A stretch of DNA of 64,000 bases from the NCBI RefSeq assembly GCF_000090795.2, contig NW_003546264.1:470205-534204 (forward strand). Reading direction: 5' to 3'. Every line of letters starts with the position of its first letter. Position 1 is the stretch's first letter. Source of the DNA: Amphimedon queenslandica (lineage: Eukaryota > Porifera > Demospongiae > Haplosclerida > Niphatidae). The notes below the pieces were generated by a model that did no database searches, was not told where the DNA came from, and saw nothing but the letters and a program-made list of their open reading frames with translations. A program made the translations under genes and the position numbers. This document shows, one piece after another, positions 40,220 to 64,000 of the stretch.

Positions 40220-41755
40220 TCATTTTTTCTTTCTTTGCTGCATGATATAGCACAGAAAGAATGACAAAGCTAGCTGAGTACCATGTATGCCAGATAACAG
40301 AAAGAAGACACCATACCACTCCAAAAGTCTCACAAGCCATTGAGATATAAAAGCACCTGTCAGACTTCCAACGGCATTAGCAGTGAACAGAAACCCATAA
40401 TTCATACTTGAATACTTGGAACCAAATAAAGATGTAGAGATGCTTGGAAAGAGAGAGAAATAGCCACCAATGCAAAAGAAAATGGCACAGACCCAGACAA
40501 AGAACATCCCCTTACCAGCAAAACCAGCAGAAAAGAGATTGGAGATGAGAAAGATCATTAGGCTTCCTTGAAGGACAAAAGCAAAATTGTAATCCGTCAG
40601 GTCTGCAGTAAGGCCCCAGATAATTCGTCCAAGGCAGTTAAAAATTGCAGCGATTGCTCCCATTAGAGAAAGCAAAGTGTCATCAGATGTAACAATCTCA
40701 AATCCAAAGCTTTTGTATAGAGAAGCAGTGAAAGTGCAGATTATGCCAATACAGAAGAACATTAGCCAAAGCACATAGAACTCTGGCCTCTTAAATAAAC
40801 TAATGACATTAGCCTTAAAGGAATCAGGACTTGAATCTGCTCCCTTGTCATTATTCTTTTCACATGTGTCATCAGTCTTGGTCATTTTGTTTGAATATTT
40901 GTCTGCTGTTTTTGGAGCAGAGTCTTCAATTGGTGATGCAAGTATTTCTTTGCTTTCTTTTTGCTCTTTTGAATTATCCTTAACAAATGAGCTTTTCTCT
41001 TCACAATTAGCAGATTGATGATATTCAACAACTATGTCATCAGAAGGTGCAGGATTAACAAGAAAAATTGCTCCCAAAATTTGTATGAATGCAAAGAGAC
41101 TACCAAGGACCAAAAACACAGATGGAACGCGATCGATGACATCCGGTTGAGAAAAGTATTTCTCTTTGGGGTAGTCTTTAAAAGGAGCTACATCAGGATT
41201 CTTATTGTGTGGATTAATGTACTCCGACTCTATTGTATCAAAGAATAGGGCACTCAGACCAAATCCAGACACTACAATTCCAGTGGCAATCCCTTTCCAT
41301 TTAGGCAGCCACCTCATGGCACAGGATATGGGACCAATGTATGCAATACCAATACCCAGTCCAAACATGAAACCATACGTCAGGAGGAGGAGCCAGAAAG
41401 ACTTTTGAATTGAAAAGTACGTGAGGAGTACACCTAAACTCATGAACCAACCGCCAAACAAAGACACGAGCCTGGGACCAAACCTTTTCTCTAGGAACCC
41501 GCCGAAAGCCATGCTAAGACCCTGGCCTGCTATCTGAGAGGCAAAGACAAACGTAGCATCAGTGTATCGCAATGAAGTAGGGTGTGATCTCTCCCTCACA
41601 TAGGACACTATATAAGGAGCAAGGTTACCATATGTGTACAGTGAGCCTAGGGATAGCTGGATTAAAAACCCAGCACAAAGGACAGATACTAGTTGTGCCT
41701 TTCTCAGTCCTTTAGGCCACCGCCAGTAAATGCAGAGAGAAGAGTAGGAGACCAT
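40220..41755 (-). CDS. MFS transporter, OFA-like, copy 3
   Basis: Intronless ORF. I start it at MVSYSSLCIYWRWPKG (41755) by alignment with the other copies; the frame stays open for 17 residues further upstream (to 41806). It has about 511 residues. [36 protein letters not shown] and GRIIWGLTADLTDY mark the family. The cytoplasmic loop is Lys/Ser/Asp-rich. About 270 bp (41278-41550) are nearly identical to copy 1 (37590-37860) while the rest has diverged, which points to gene conversion. It is divergent from the first DNAJC30 copy, start codons 182 bp apart. Confidence 0.83.
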   Translation of the reverse strand: MVSYSSLCIYWRWPKGLRKAQLVSVLCAGFLIQLSLGSLYTYGNLAPYIVSYVRERSHPTSLRYTDATFVFASQIAGQGLSMAFGGFLEKRFGPRLVSLFGGWFMSLGVLLTYFSIQKSFWLLLLTYGFMFGLGIGIAYIGPISCAMRWLPKWKGIATGIVVSGFGLSALFFDTIESEYINPHNKNPDVAPFKDYPKEKYFSQPDVIDRVPSVFLVLGSLFAFIQILGAIFLVNPAPSDDIVVEYHQSANCEEKSSFVKDNSKEQKESKEILASPIEDSAPKTADKYSNKMTKTDDTCEKNNDKGADSSPDSFKANVISLFKRPEFYVLWLMFFCIGIICTFTASLYKSFGFEIVTSDDTLLSLMGAIAAIFNCLGRIIWGLTADLTDYNFAFVLQGSLMIFLISNLFSAGFAGKGMFFVWVCAIFFCIGGYFSLFPSISTSLFGSKYSSMNYGFLFTANAVGSLTGAFISQWLVRLLEWYGVFFLLSGIHGTQLALSFFLCYIMQQRKKK

Positions 41756-41937
41756 TCTGGCACCAATGACACAATGCCCGGAGCTGAAGCCATCACCAAA
41801 CTGCAAACTAGGAAGAAATTAGGAGAAAGATCAACTGAAACCATCCAAGCCACACCTTTACTTCAATCCAACACCCACTTAAATAATTAGTCAAGGCGTG
41901 GCTCAAAATTTACAAGCCACGCCTAGATTAATTCAAA
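41756..41937. promoter_or_regulatory. Divergent promoter MFS copy 3 / DNAJC30 copy 1
   Basis: Holds the inverted repeat AGGCGTGGCT (41894-41903) ... AGCCACGCCT (41915-41924), 14 bp before the DNAJC30 start. The same pair of arms precedes copy 2 (42850-42859 and 42885-42894). Confidence 0.5.
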
Positions 41938-42636
41938 ATGCTGTATATCTGGAGGACAACTAGAAATGTCTCCTTTATTTCTTCTTTTTTAAGTGCTAGT
42001 GGATCTGTTGCTATAAAACAAGATGGTCAACTTCTATACAAACCTCCAGCCAGTCGAGAAGTCCTACCATTAGCTTACTATGGACGTCACTTCTCTTCAT
42101 CTTCAGGCAGCAAAAAAGATCTTTATTCACGTCTTGGTCTCACTTCAAAAGCTACCCAATCACAGATAAAAGAATCCTATTACAAACTATCAAAGAAGTA
42201 TCACCCCGATCACAACAAAGGCAGTCAAGAAGCTAACGCAAAATTCCAAGAAATCACCGAAGCTTACTCAATACTTGGACGTAACAATCTGAGACGAAAA
42301 TACGACAAAGGTCTTTTACGTGAGCACCCTCTACCTCATTATAGCTCCAGCCAATGGGACTTTAGTCAAGCCCCCAGTACAAGAACTAAAAGTACTGTGT
42401 ATGACTTTGATGCGTTTTATCAAGCTCATTACGGAGAGGCATTGAGGCGAGAGCAGAGAGCTAGGGCGAAAAGAGCCGCAAAGAAAGAATCGTCTAGAGA
42501 TCGAATAATAGACGCTCAACAGCGAATGATAATCATTGGTATTGCATGTTTTCTAGTATTATTTGCTTTTCACCTTGGAATGGCTCAGTATGGGGAGAAT
42601 CTGAAGCAGAGCTATAGGAAGTCTGGCAAAAAATAA
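41938..42636 (+). CDS. DNAJC30: DNAJC30-like mitochondrial J-domain protein, copy 1
   Basis: Intronless ORF of 232 residues. The N-terminus (MLYIWRTTRNVSFISSFLSA) is basic and amphipathic, as expected for mitochondrial import. The J domain is at about residues 60-125 (DLYSRLGLTSKATQSQIKES, HPD in KKYHPDHNKG, FQEITEAYSILG). It is followed by YDFDAFYQAHYGEALRREQ, typical of DNAJC30, and a single membrane span (IIIGIACFLVLFAFHLG). Human DNAJC30 is a mitochondrial inner-membrane protein linked to complex I maintenance and ATP synthase. It lies head to head with BUD23 across the MFS genes and tail to tail with VPS37. Confidence 0.85.
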   Translation: MLYIWRTTRNVSFISSFLSASGSVAIKQDGQLLYKPPASREVLPLAYYGRHFSSSSGSKKDLYSRLGLTSKATQSQIKESYYKLSKKYHPDHNKGSQEANAKFQEITEAYSILGRNNLRRKYDKGLLREHPLPHYSSSQWDFSQAPSTRTKSTVYDFDAFYQAHYGEALRREQRARAKRAAKKESSRDRIIDAQQRMIIIGIACFLVLFAFHLGMAQYGENLKQSYRKSGKK

Positions 42637-42903
42637 CGAAATATTGTTTGTAATCCTTTGGCTTTTTATTTCTGTATAATCAATGGATCATATTATTGAA
42701 TGTTCACAAGTCTAAAGAGAGAAAAAATGTTTTCTTCTGTCCCAAAATATTAATTATATGTTCACATTGCAAATCAGAAATTCAGAATTAACAGAAGGAT
42801 CAACTGAAACCACATCATTCAACTCAACACCCACTCGATTAATTTATTAAGGCGTGGCTCAAAATTTACAAGCCCGCCTATGTTAGCCACGCCTATTATT
42901 AAA

Positions 42904-43599
42904 ATGCTGTATGTCTGGAGGACTACTAGAAATGTCTCGTTTATTTCTTCTTTTTTAACTGCTAGTGGACCTGCTGCTATAAAACAAGATGGTAAACTTC
43001 TATACAAATCTCCAGCTAGTCGAGAAGTCCTACCATTAGCTTACTATGGACGTCACTTCTCTTCATCTTCAGGCAGCAAAAAAGATCTTTACTCACGTCT
43101 TGGTCTCACTTCAAAAGCTACCCAATCACAGATAAAAGAATCCTATTACAAACTATCAAAGAAGTATCACCCCGATCACAACAAAGGCAGTCAAGAAGCT
43201 AACGCAAAATTCCAAGAAATCACCGAAGCTTACTCAATACTTGGACGTAACAATCTGAGACGAAAATACGACAAAGGTCTTCTACGTGAGCACCCTCTAC
43301 CTCATTATAGCTCTGGCCAATGGGACTTTAGCCGAGCCCCCAGGACAAGAACTGATAGTAGTGTGATTTATGACTTTGATGCTTTCTATCAAGCTCATTA
43401 TGGAGAGGCGTTGAGGCGAGAGCAGAAAGCTAGGGCGGAAAGAGCCGCAAAGACTGAATCATCTAGATTTGAACGAGTAGTGAACGCTCAACAGCAAATG
43501 ATGATTGTTGGTGCTGCATTTTTTGTGATAATATTCGCTTTTATGGCTCAGTATGTGAAGAATGAGAGGCCGAGCTATGGGAAGTCTAGCAAAAAATAA
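42904..43599 (+). CDS. DNAJC30: DNAJC30-like mitochondrial J-domain protein, copy 2
   Basis: Tandem duplicate of the preceding gene. The start is at MLYVWRTTRN by alignment with copy 1; an in-frame ATG at 42880 exists. The J domain is almost identical at DNA level, with HPD intact. The C-terminal third differs more (MMIVGAAFFVIIFAFMAQYV as the membrane segment), and the tail ends GKSSKK. The duplication includes the upstream GGCGTGGCT promoter motif, so both copies are probably transcribed. A (TA)n tract lies downstream at 43659-43694. Confidence 0.85.
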   Translation: MLYVWRTTRNVSFISSFLTASGPAAIKQDGKLLYKSPASREVLPLAYYGRHFSSSSGSKKDLYSRLGLTSKATQSQIKESYYKLSKKYHPDHNKGSQEANAKFQEITEAYSILGRNNLRRKYDKGLLREHPLPHYSSGQWDFSRAPRTRTDSSVIYDFDAFYQAHYGEALRREQKARAERAAKTESSRFERVVNAQQQMMIVGAAFFVIIFAFMAQYVKNERPSYGKSSKK

Positions 43600-43657
43600 C
43601 GAAATATTGTAATCCTTTAGCATTTTGTTTCTATATATATATTATCATTATTGAATC

Positions 43658-43702
<45 letters not shown>

Positions 43703-43981
43703 ATATATATCATTATTGAATGTTCACAAGTATTGAGAGAGGAAAACGTTTTCTTCTGTCTCAAAAATATTAGTTATTATGTTCACAATTTTAGTCTCAT
43801 TGCCCAGTCTCCACTAGTTCACATTGTGCATCATTCATTATAAATTATTATTTAATTAAATTAACAACACAGACAATGACAACAATAATACTAATAAATA
43901 ATCATTATTAATAATAATAATTATTATTATTAATTCTAAATCAGTAGCAGTTACCCAAAACAACCCCCTCACTCCATCATC

Positions 43982-45634
43982 CTATTGCCTCCTAGGCCTA
44001 GGATAATAAGGACCCTGCTGGTATATACCGCCGCCTCCATACGACCCTGGATTATAAGAGCCAGCTGGAGCATGGGGCGGGTATGAGGGACGAAAACTAG
44101 CCGTGGGATATCCCTGCTGCTGTCCAGGATATGGCGCCATACCAGGCATTGGCATGCTAGAAGAGGGACGAACAGGAGCGGCCATACTTGAGGTAGGCGG
44201 TGGTGGTTGGTTATAAGAAGAGGCCATGGAGTGGACAGGGTTGTTATAAGAAGGACTGAGGGATGCGTAGGACGGTGGCAATGGACCACTGGTGGGGCGT
44301 GGGTTGTACGCCGGAGCCGGCATCGAGGAGTGAGGCTGTGGCTGAAATGGAGCTGGTTTTGGCGGCTGGGGAATGGGCGTCGCCACGGGATATGGGAGCG
44401 GCTGTTTCATGATGACGTCCATTTTTTCGGACTTGACTCTACGCGACCAATAGATTGAGCGATCAGAGAGAAATTGCTGGATGAATTCGTCTGGAGCCAT
44501 TTTAATAACGCCGTCAAGATATTGATCAGCTAACGTCTGGGAGAAAAGTGAAAAAAAAAAGAAAATATAAATGAAATTAGTGCACAAAATACAACGAAAA
44601 TATCTGCAGTGTACAAAAATAAAGAAATATAAATGGAAAATAAATAAAATTACTTCTGATTCTTTTTCAGCATCTTTCACTGCTTGTTGGAGCTCTTGAT
44701 ATATAGCTTGTCTGTCCTTACTCACACTGAGTGCCTCTAAAAATTATAAACAGGCAAATCATCAAGGGGAGGGGCTGGAGATACTGTACTATAGTGCAGG
44801 GTATTTTGTCTAATTTCGAAGCAACTTTTAAAATTCATAAAAAATTCAAATTTAATCGGAATTGGCTCAAACTTTCTACACAACATAAGTACATGTATAT
44901 GCATCAGAAAATGTAATAAAAATGGAGAATTCTCTACTTTCCATTTTTGGCAAAATTTGGTCCAAGACCATGTACTATAGTACAGGGACTTTTGTCTGAT
45001 TTTGGAGCAACTTAAAAAATTCATAAAAAATCCAAATTTTAATCGGAATCAGTTCAAACTTTCTACACATCATAAGAACATGTATATGCATCAGGAAAAA
45101 TTATAAAATGGAAAATTCCCTTGATTTCATTTTTGACAAAATTTGGACAAAGACCATTTTTGAGCACCTTTTAAAATTCATTTTAAAAATCCAATTTCGA
45201 TCAGAATCAGCTCCAAAAACTAACTACCAGGTATATGAAATTCTTGTTATTACTTACTCAATTGTTCGTGTTTCCTGTCATACTCCTCCTTCAGCTCTGA
45301 TGCTTTGAGGCTGCCATTAATCAACTCCTGCTTCTTCTGTTCAAAGACAGGCCTCCTATCAGTGTTGGCAAGAGAGAGCTCGCGATTAGCATTAGTTATC
45401 TCATCTCTCCTTCTCTGAATATCCTTCATCTGAGAGAGAGGGGGAGGAGATACACATTATTGTTATAATTCACAAAATTGCTTGTGTTTGTACCTGATCA
45501 AGCTCTAATTGGCTGAAAAATGTAACAAATTCATCTTCTTTGTTTGCGAGCACCTCTAGCCTCTCTATTGATAAGTCTTTCAACAGATCTCGAGGGAGGT
45601 TGATACTAGAAGAGCCTGTTCTTCTCAAGGACAT
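43982..45634 (-). CDS. VPS37: VPS37, ESCRT-I subunit
   Basis: Four exons (45494-45634, 45258-45429, 44654-44736, 43982-44536) join to 316 residues. The first three encode the Mod(r) coiled-coil domain (INLPRDLLKDLSIERLEVLA, FVTFFSQLELDQ, MKDIQRRRDEITNANRELS). The fourth continues with TLADQYLDGVIKMAPDEFIQ, then QQFLSDRSIYWSRRVKSEKM, the conserved VPS37 block. The tail from about residue 190 is Pro/Tyr/Ser-rich, as in VPS37B-D. ESCRT-I sorts ubiquitinated cargo into multivesicular bodies. It is divergent from CFAP251 (114 bp between start codons) and convergent with DNAJC30. Intron 2 holds a 190-bp satellite array. Confidence 0.9.
44780..45235. repeat. About 190-bp intronic satellite, about 2.5 monomers
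   Basis: TACTATAGTGCAGGG near 44787 and TACTATAGTACAGGG near 44974 mark two unit ends about 187 bp apart. Units share AATCGGAATTGGCTCAAACT and ACATGTATATGCATCAGAAA. It lies in VPS37 intron 2. Confidence 0.88.
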
Positions 45635-45748
45635 TGTGAATGATGTTTTCTGCTGTGATGGTAATTTTCAATTTTATTTTGTTCTATTTTAACAAATGAT
45701 TCGTTCAATTAGATCACTTCCCGTTGCTATAGCAACAAATAAATCAAA
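45635..45748. promoter_or_regulatory. Bidirectional promoter VPS37 / CFAP251 with RFX X-box
   Basis: GTTGCTATAGCAAC at 45723-45736 is a perfect palindromic X-box, ending 12 bp before the CFAP251 ATG. RFX factors bind this motif in promoters of ciliary genes, which fits CFAP251. Confidence 0.7.
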
Positions 45749-60198
<14,450 letters not shown>

Positions 60199-60757
60199 GA
60201 GAGAGGACAAAAGAGACATATAGAGCTAGAGATGTCATTATTATTTTACAATGTTGTTATAATGGCCAGATTAAATTATATTGCCGTAAGGTGTAATTTT
60301 TGGAATCAGCTGATTAGCTGTGGGAGTGTCACTACACTCGTGTAGTAGGCAATCAGCTGATCGGGTCCTTAGATTTTTAGCACGAATTTCAATCCCCAAT
60401 AGAAAAGCGAGGAATATCCTGAAGGGTTTTTGCAAGTAGTTTTTGCATTGGGTATTCATTTGGCTACAAGCATCAGTTTTAGCTGTCTTGTGCTTGGTAA
60501 GGAAAAGCCGTCAGAGGCTTGAGAAGTGACGGCGTGTTTTGCCCCTAACGTGTAGGCGAACAGCTGATAAATGACCTACTGCGCATGTGCAGTAGCTCAG
60601 CTCGTAATCATTATTAGTGGCGGGTCTCTCTCCTCTCTCTTCAGTCTTTCTGTTTCTCTCATCTCGGCTGTCTATCCCTTCCCCTCTCCTCTCTCCCTCC
60701 TCTCCACAATACCACCTATTTTTAGTCAACTCCTGAGTTTGCTGCGAGTAGGATATC
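60199..60757. other. Intergenic and probable promoter region of the F-box gene
   Basis: No coding signal recognised. Two copies of ATCAGCTGAT lie near 60306 and 60352, flanking a short inverted segment. A CpG-richer stretch begins at about 60480 and leads into the F-box gene. Confidence 0.5.
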
Positions 60758-62207
60758 ATGCTCTGTACGGCTGCCATATTCCCACTGAGCTTGGAAGAAA
60801 AGGAGGCCAGCCATGCTTCCAGCTACCACCAGCAGCACAGGAAAATGAGACGCTCTCTCACCTCTAGCTCTAGCCCCGAAAGTCCCACTTCCAGGCAGCC
60901 ACTCCGTTTAAAGGAGCGGCGCTCTCCTATCCATTTCTTCCCCAGTTTCAACAGCGCTGAGCCGCCTTTCAACCGCACTCAGATCCCCCTTCCATTCGAT
61001 ATATTGACCGATCTACCTGTAGAGATCTCCCTCTCCATTCTTTCCTATCTTTCCCCGCAGGAACTGATACGGTAAGTTGCACTGTGCTTTTTATGAACTT
61101 TTTTCTTTATTTATTTTTTCTTGTCTTCCATAAACGTGCGCAGTATGTTTAATTATTAGTCCCATAGTAATTTAATCTCTACTCACTACCAAAAAGAACA
61201 TATAGAATATACAATCTGCAGTTTTGTTGCATTACAAGTTCTTGTGATTACGCGTCCTTTTCATGAAAGGACGAAAGTAAATGCTGATAATGATAGTGGA
61301 AATGAACGAAAGACATAACCGTTGTGGTGTCAGTGTTTTTTTAATCCCTTTATTGATCGTTTTCTTGCATCAATGTTTATTTTTAATCGCGATTGCTTTT
61401 AAATTCAGATGGTGTGAAAAGAGAGATGGAGAGAGAGAGAGAGAAAGCTGAGAGACAGATAGTGTTGATGCTAAGCACAGCTGTTCGTGTGGGTTACCAC
61501 TTTTACACTCTGATTTATTAGATGACCTAAAAATGCTTCCACTATGTAACTAACTCTCTCATCTCTTTCTATCTTCTATTAGTGTCTGCCTTGTCTGTAG
61601 AAAATGGTACACTCTTGCTCATGATAGAGTACTAAGGAGAAAGCGTCTTGCATTTGTTCGAAACCAAAGGCTCAACTTCCAGCTGTCGAAAGTAATCAAT
61701 CAGCAACAATAATAATAATATTAGAAATAATTATAAATAACTAATATTCAATTTGTAAAATAGAAATGATATTATAAAATTCCCTCTTATCCTGTGTAGG
61801 AGAATTACATCACTGCCCAACAGTCATTGCCCCAACCTTCCCCAGTGCCAGCTGGTGGTTCCAGGCCAGTGCTAAGTCCTGTCAACTTCATAGAGCCTCG
61901 TCACTCGCGAGCACACAGCGAACCTCACTACTTCCAGTTCCAGCAACCTTCCTCTCCCTCTTGGTCCCACCTCCGAACGCCCGGCTCCGCCTTCTCTAGT
62001 GTCGTTGACGGGGTCGAAAGACTTTCCTTAAAACCCGAAGCATCCAACATAAGGCGTTGTCTTTTCCCGGAGGATAAAGATATGGGCGTGACCCGATCTC
62101 ACTCTCGTAGAACCAATCGACGTCCCGATTACCAGGGAAGCGGTCGGTCGACTGTGGACCTCGTCGCCTGTAAGAGAACAAACAAGAGTCGTCTTAGGAG
62201 ACTTTGA
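60758..62207 (+). CDS. F-box protein with C-terminal Arg-Leu tail
   Basis: Three exons (60758-61071, 61583-61691, 61800-62207) join in frame. The start may be 60758 (276 residues) or the internal ATG at 60845 (247 residues, MRRSLTSSSSPESPTSRQPL). The N-terminal third is Ser/Pro/Arg-rich with CDK-type SP sites. The F-box follows (LPVEISLSILSYLSPQELIR, VCRKWYTLAHDRVLRRKRL), predicting SKP1 binding and an SCF ubiquitin ligase. The C-terminal half is disordered, with NIRRCLFPEDK and an end KSRLRRL. The LRRL tail resembles the APC/C-docking RL tail of EMI1/EMI2 (FBXO5/FBXO43), but their zinc-binding region is not visible. The orthologue is therefore unresolved. Confidence 0.75.
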
Positions 62208-62838
62208 GGCTCCACCTTTCAACCACGCCCACAATAATCAGATGTTTCCCCGTCTTTAAAAACTCCGCCCCAACATTATTATGATATTTATTCTATCTTT
62301 ACTTTTTAGCGTGTTTCCCCTACTAATTTCCCCATACAACTTGCTCTTCTTTCACTTGCCCTTCCTCCAGTCATCGGTTTATTTTCTTGTTCAAATTGTC
62401 ACCAAAATATTTGTCATCAGATTTTCTTCCTCTGATACTGGACTATCATGACATTAAAAAAAGACTCTGACAGACCTTTACTTGCTCCTGTTTTGCTCAC
62501 TCTATCCTGAAAGACTAAACGTTGTGTTCCTTAACATCAATTATAAATATAATAAAAACTGTTATTGCCGTTATTGATTATTGTGTTTTATTATGATCAC
62601 TAAAACTGTGTTGTTATAATGAAAAATTTTTAAAGTTTCTAAGGCAGATCTGAAAAATTGTGCCAGGCACACGATTATCAATAAATTATTTTCAGCAATT
62701 TATAACAATAATGTAATAAAGACAATGATGATAGCTCTAATTTGTTGACACTAAAAAAACAAAGTGTATAAGGACTGAAAGAAAAGTATATGAAATCTAC
62801 AAAACAAAACAATAATGTATAATTAAGCTCTTTTTTTT
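62208..62838. other. Intergenic region between convergent genes
   Basis: AT-rich 3' flanks with AATAAA-like signals (for example near 62550 and 62715). I see no gene. Confidence 0.55.
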
Positions 62839-63241
62839 CTATTGTTTTATATCATCGACCGTCTCTTCTAAACTCATCCCACCAACTCCATTCTCAATCA
62901 ACCCCTCGTCTTTATCTTTGACCGTTGTACCCACCGCGGTACCACTTGCGTCTCCATTGCTCACTGGTGAATGTGCAGGAGAGTGGCTACAGGCTTCAAG
63001 CATCTGCGGGTCGGGAGGGAGGGATTGAACGGAGTATCGAACCTCTTTTGTTCTTGTCCAACTATAAGTGTTATCAAATTTTAGGATATCTAAAAGAAAT
63101 GGAAATTAAATGTACATAATATGTACATTTGATTCTCCTTCTCCCCTCCTTCTCTCTCTCTATCTTACAGATTCCTTCATGTTCACACTCGTGGAATCCT
63201 GTCTCAGGTATAACATGTGACTCACTTCTCTTGGATGGAAT
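62839..63241 (-). CDS. SEC14-like protein with C-terminal GOLD domain, last two exons
   Basis: Exons 63169-63241 and 62839-63089 join in phase (62839-62841 is TAG). They encode SHVIPETGFHECEHEGIYIL, then KFDNTYSWTRTKEVRYSVQS and LPPDPQML. The pattern VPE-G-C--PGIYVLRFDNTYS-KKV-F-V-LLPD is that of the GOLD domain ending SEC14L2/3/4-type lipid-transfer proteins. A Gly/Ser-rich acidic tail of about 55 residues follows. Upstream exons (CRAL-TRIO domain) should lie beyond the right edge. Other GOLD proteins such as FYCO1 are possible but fit less well. Confidence 0.6.
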
Positions 63242-64000
63242 CTAGAAATTAATAATAATTAATTATTAATAATCATCACAGCAGTTGCATCATATATCAG
63301 GCTCAAGTTTATGACAAATATTAATCCATTAGTATATAGAATTATACATTAATAAACTTTATTATGACAAACAATATTAATTATTATTATTATTAGCTAC
63401 ACCAGTAGGACTTCACAAAAGGCAACTCAACCACACCAATCAGCTTCATCAGGTTTTGTACAAACACTCTAATGTACCAGCCAGCCAGAGCCACCTCAAA
63501 CTAGCCCACTGGAACCCATGATCAGTCAGTTGTGTGACCATACTTATAACTACTTGTGACCTCTCCCTAAACCTTCTATAAACAGCAGACGTGTATAGCC
63601 CATTATTATGATTTACTGTCTGCTGTGACTTATGGTACGTACAGGTGCATTGGATGTCTTTGTACTAACTGAGCTCTTAATTTCTCTTTCCTCTTAATCT
63701 CTTTCTTTCTCAATTATTAAATTCTCATTAAATACAATTAGTATCATATACACCTACACGTGACCATACTGTACATGTACATGTGTGCATGGATGAACAA
63801 ACACCACTTTAATTAGTAGTAGGTATCATGTTACATGTACATTACGCCAATGACAGGTTTTAATTAATATGGTGAATACCCACACACACACTTTATTTGA
63901 TAATAAAAGTTTTTGATAAACCAAAGTATAGCGGGAAATCGACCTAATTGCAAAACCTTCAGCAGTGCTCTCTCTCTCTCTCTCTCCCTCCCTCTCTCTC
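63242..64000. other. Right edge: probable intron or 5' flank of the SEC14-like gene
   Basis: AT-rich sequence with a GTACATGTACATG tract near 63772 and a CT-rich run at the end. I found no exon with convincing splice sites and homology. Confidence 0.4.

Overview
This is intron-rich, gene-dense animal DNA with no prokaryotic features. Introns are short (often about 45-70 bp) with GT...AG ends. I rebuilt about twenty protein genes by joining exons across splice sites and checking that the reading phase held from start to stop. Proteins such as SANBR, PNLDC1, liprin, VPS37, CFAP251 and DNAJC30 mark a metazoan. The compact layout, satellite-filled introns and abundant GTACAT repeats suggest a demosponge, probably Amphimedon-like. 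The species is my inference.

Layout. 0.1-4.8 kb: 5' part of a liprin-beta-like gene (-). 5.3-10.9: SANBR (+). 11.2-13.8: XRCC1-N-terminal-domain protein with a PIP box and a UBZ4-like finger (-). 13.9-16.1: PNLDC1, the piRNA trimmer homologue (+). 16.2-16.8: ARL16 (+). 17.0-17.6: SNAP29 (-). 17.9-18.6: 3' exons of GOSR1 (-). 18.65-19.25: 177-bp satellite. 19.3-20.2: 3' exons of an unrecognised proline-rich gene (+). 20.5-20.9: secreted eight-cysteine orphan (-). 21.3-23.2: RFC2 (-). 23.3-25.7: two ependymin-related-like genes in tandem (+). 26.3-33.2: 1296-residue RA-RA-coiled-coil-PDZ protein (-), with a U2-like snRNA and two hAT-like elements in its introns. 33.3-34.6: TEDC1 (+). 34.6-38.4: BUD23 (-), with an MFS transporter gene nested in intron 2. 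38.6-41.8: two more MFS paralogues (-). 41.9-43.6: two DNAJC30 copies (+). 44.0-45.6: VPS37 (-). 45.7-60.2: CFAP251/WDR66 (+). 60.8-62.2: F-box protein (+). 62.8-63.2: 3' exons of a SEC14-like GOLD-domain gene (-).

How it fits together. Many genes are divergent pairs whose start codons lie only 100-180 bp apart, so they probably share promoters. CFAP251, and less exactly TEDC1 and SANBR, have RFX X-box-like motifs just upstream; the first two are ciliary or centriolar genes. BUD23, DNAJC30 and VPS37 are neighbours in the same relative orientations that I recall for human BUD23, DNAJC30 and VPS37D at 7q11.23. RFC2, also a 7q11.23 gene in human, is in the same window. That is apparent microsynteny from sponge to human, here interrupted by an MFS transporter array. 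Two related intronic satellite families (177 bp and about 190 bp) recur across the window.
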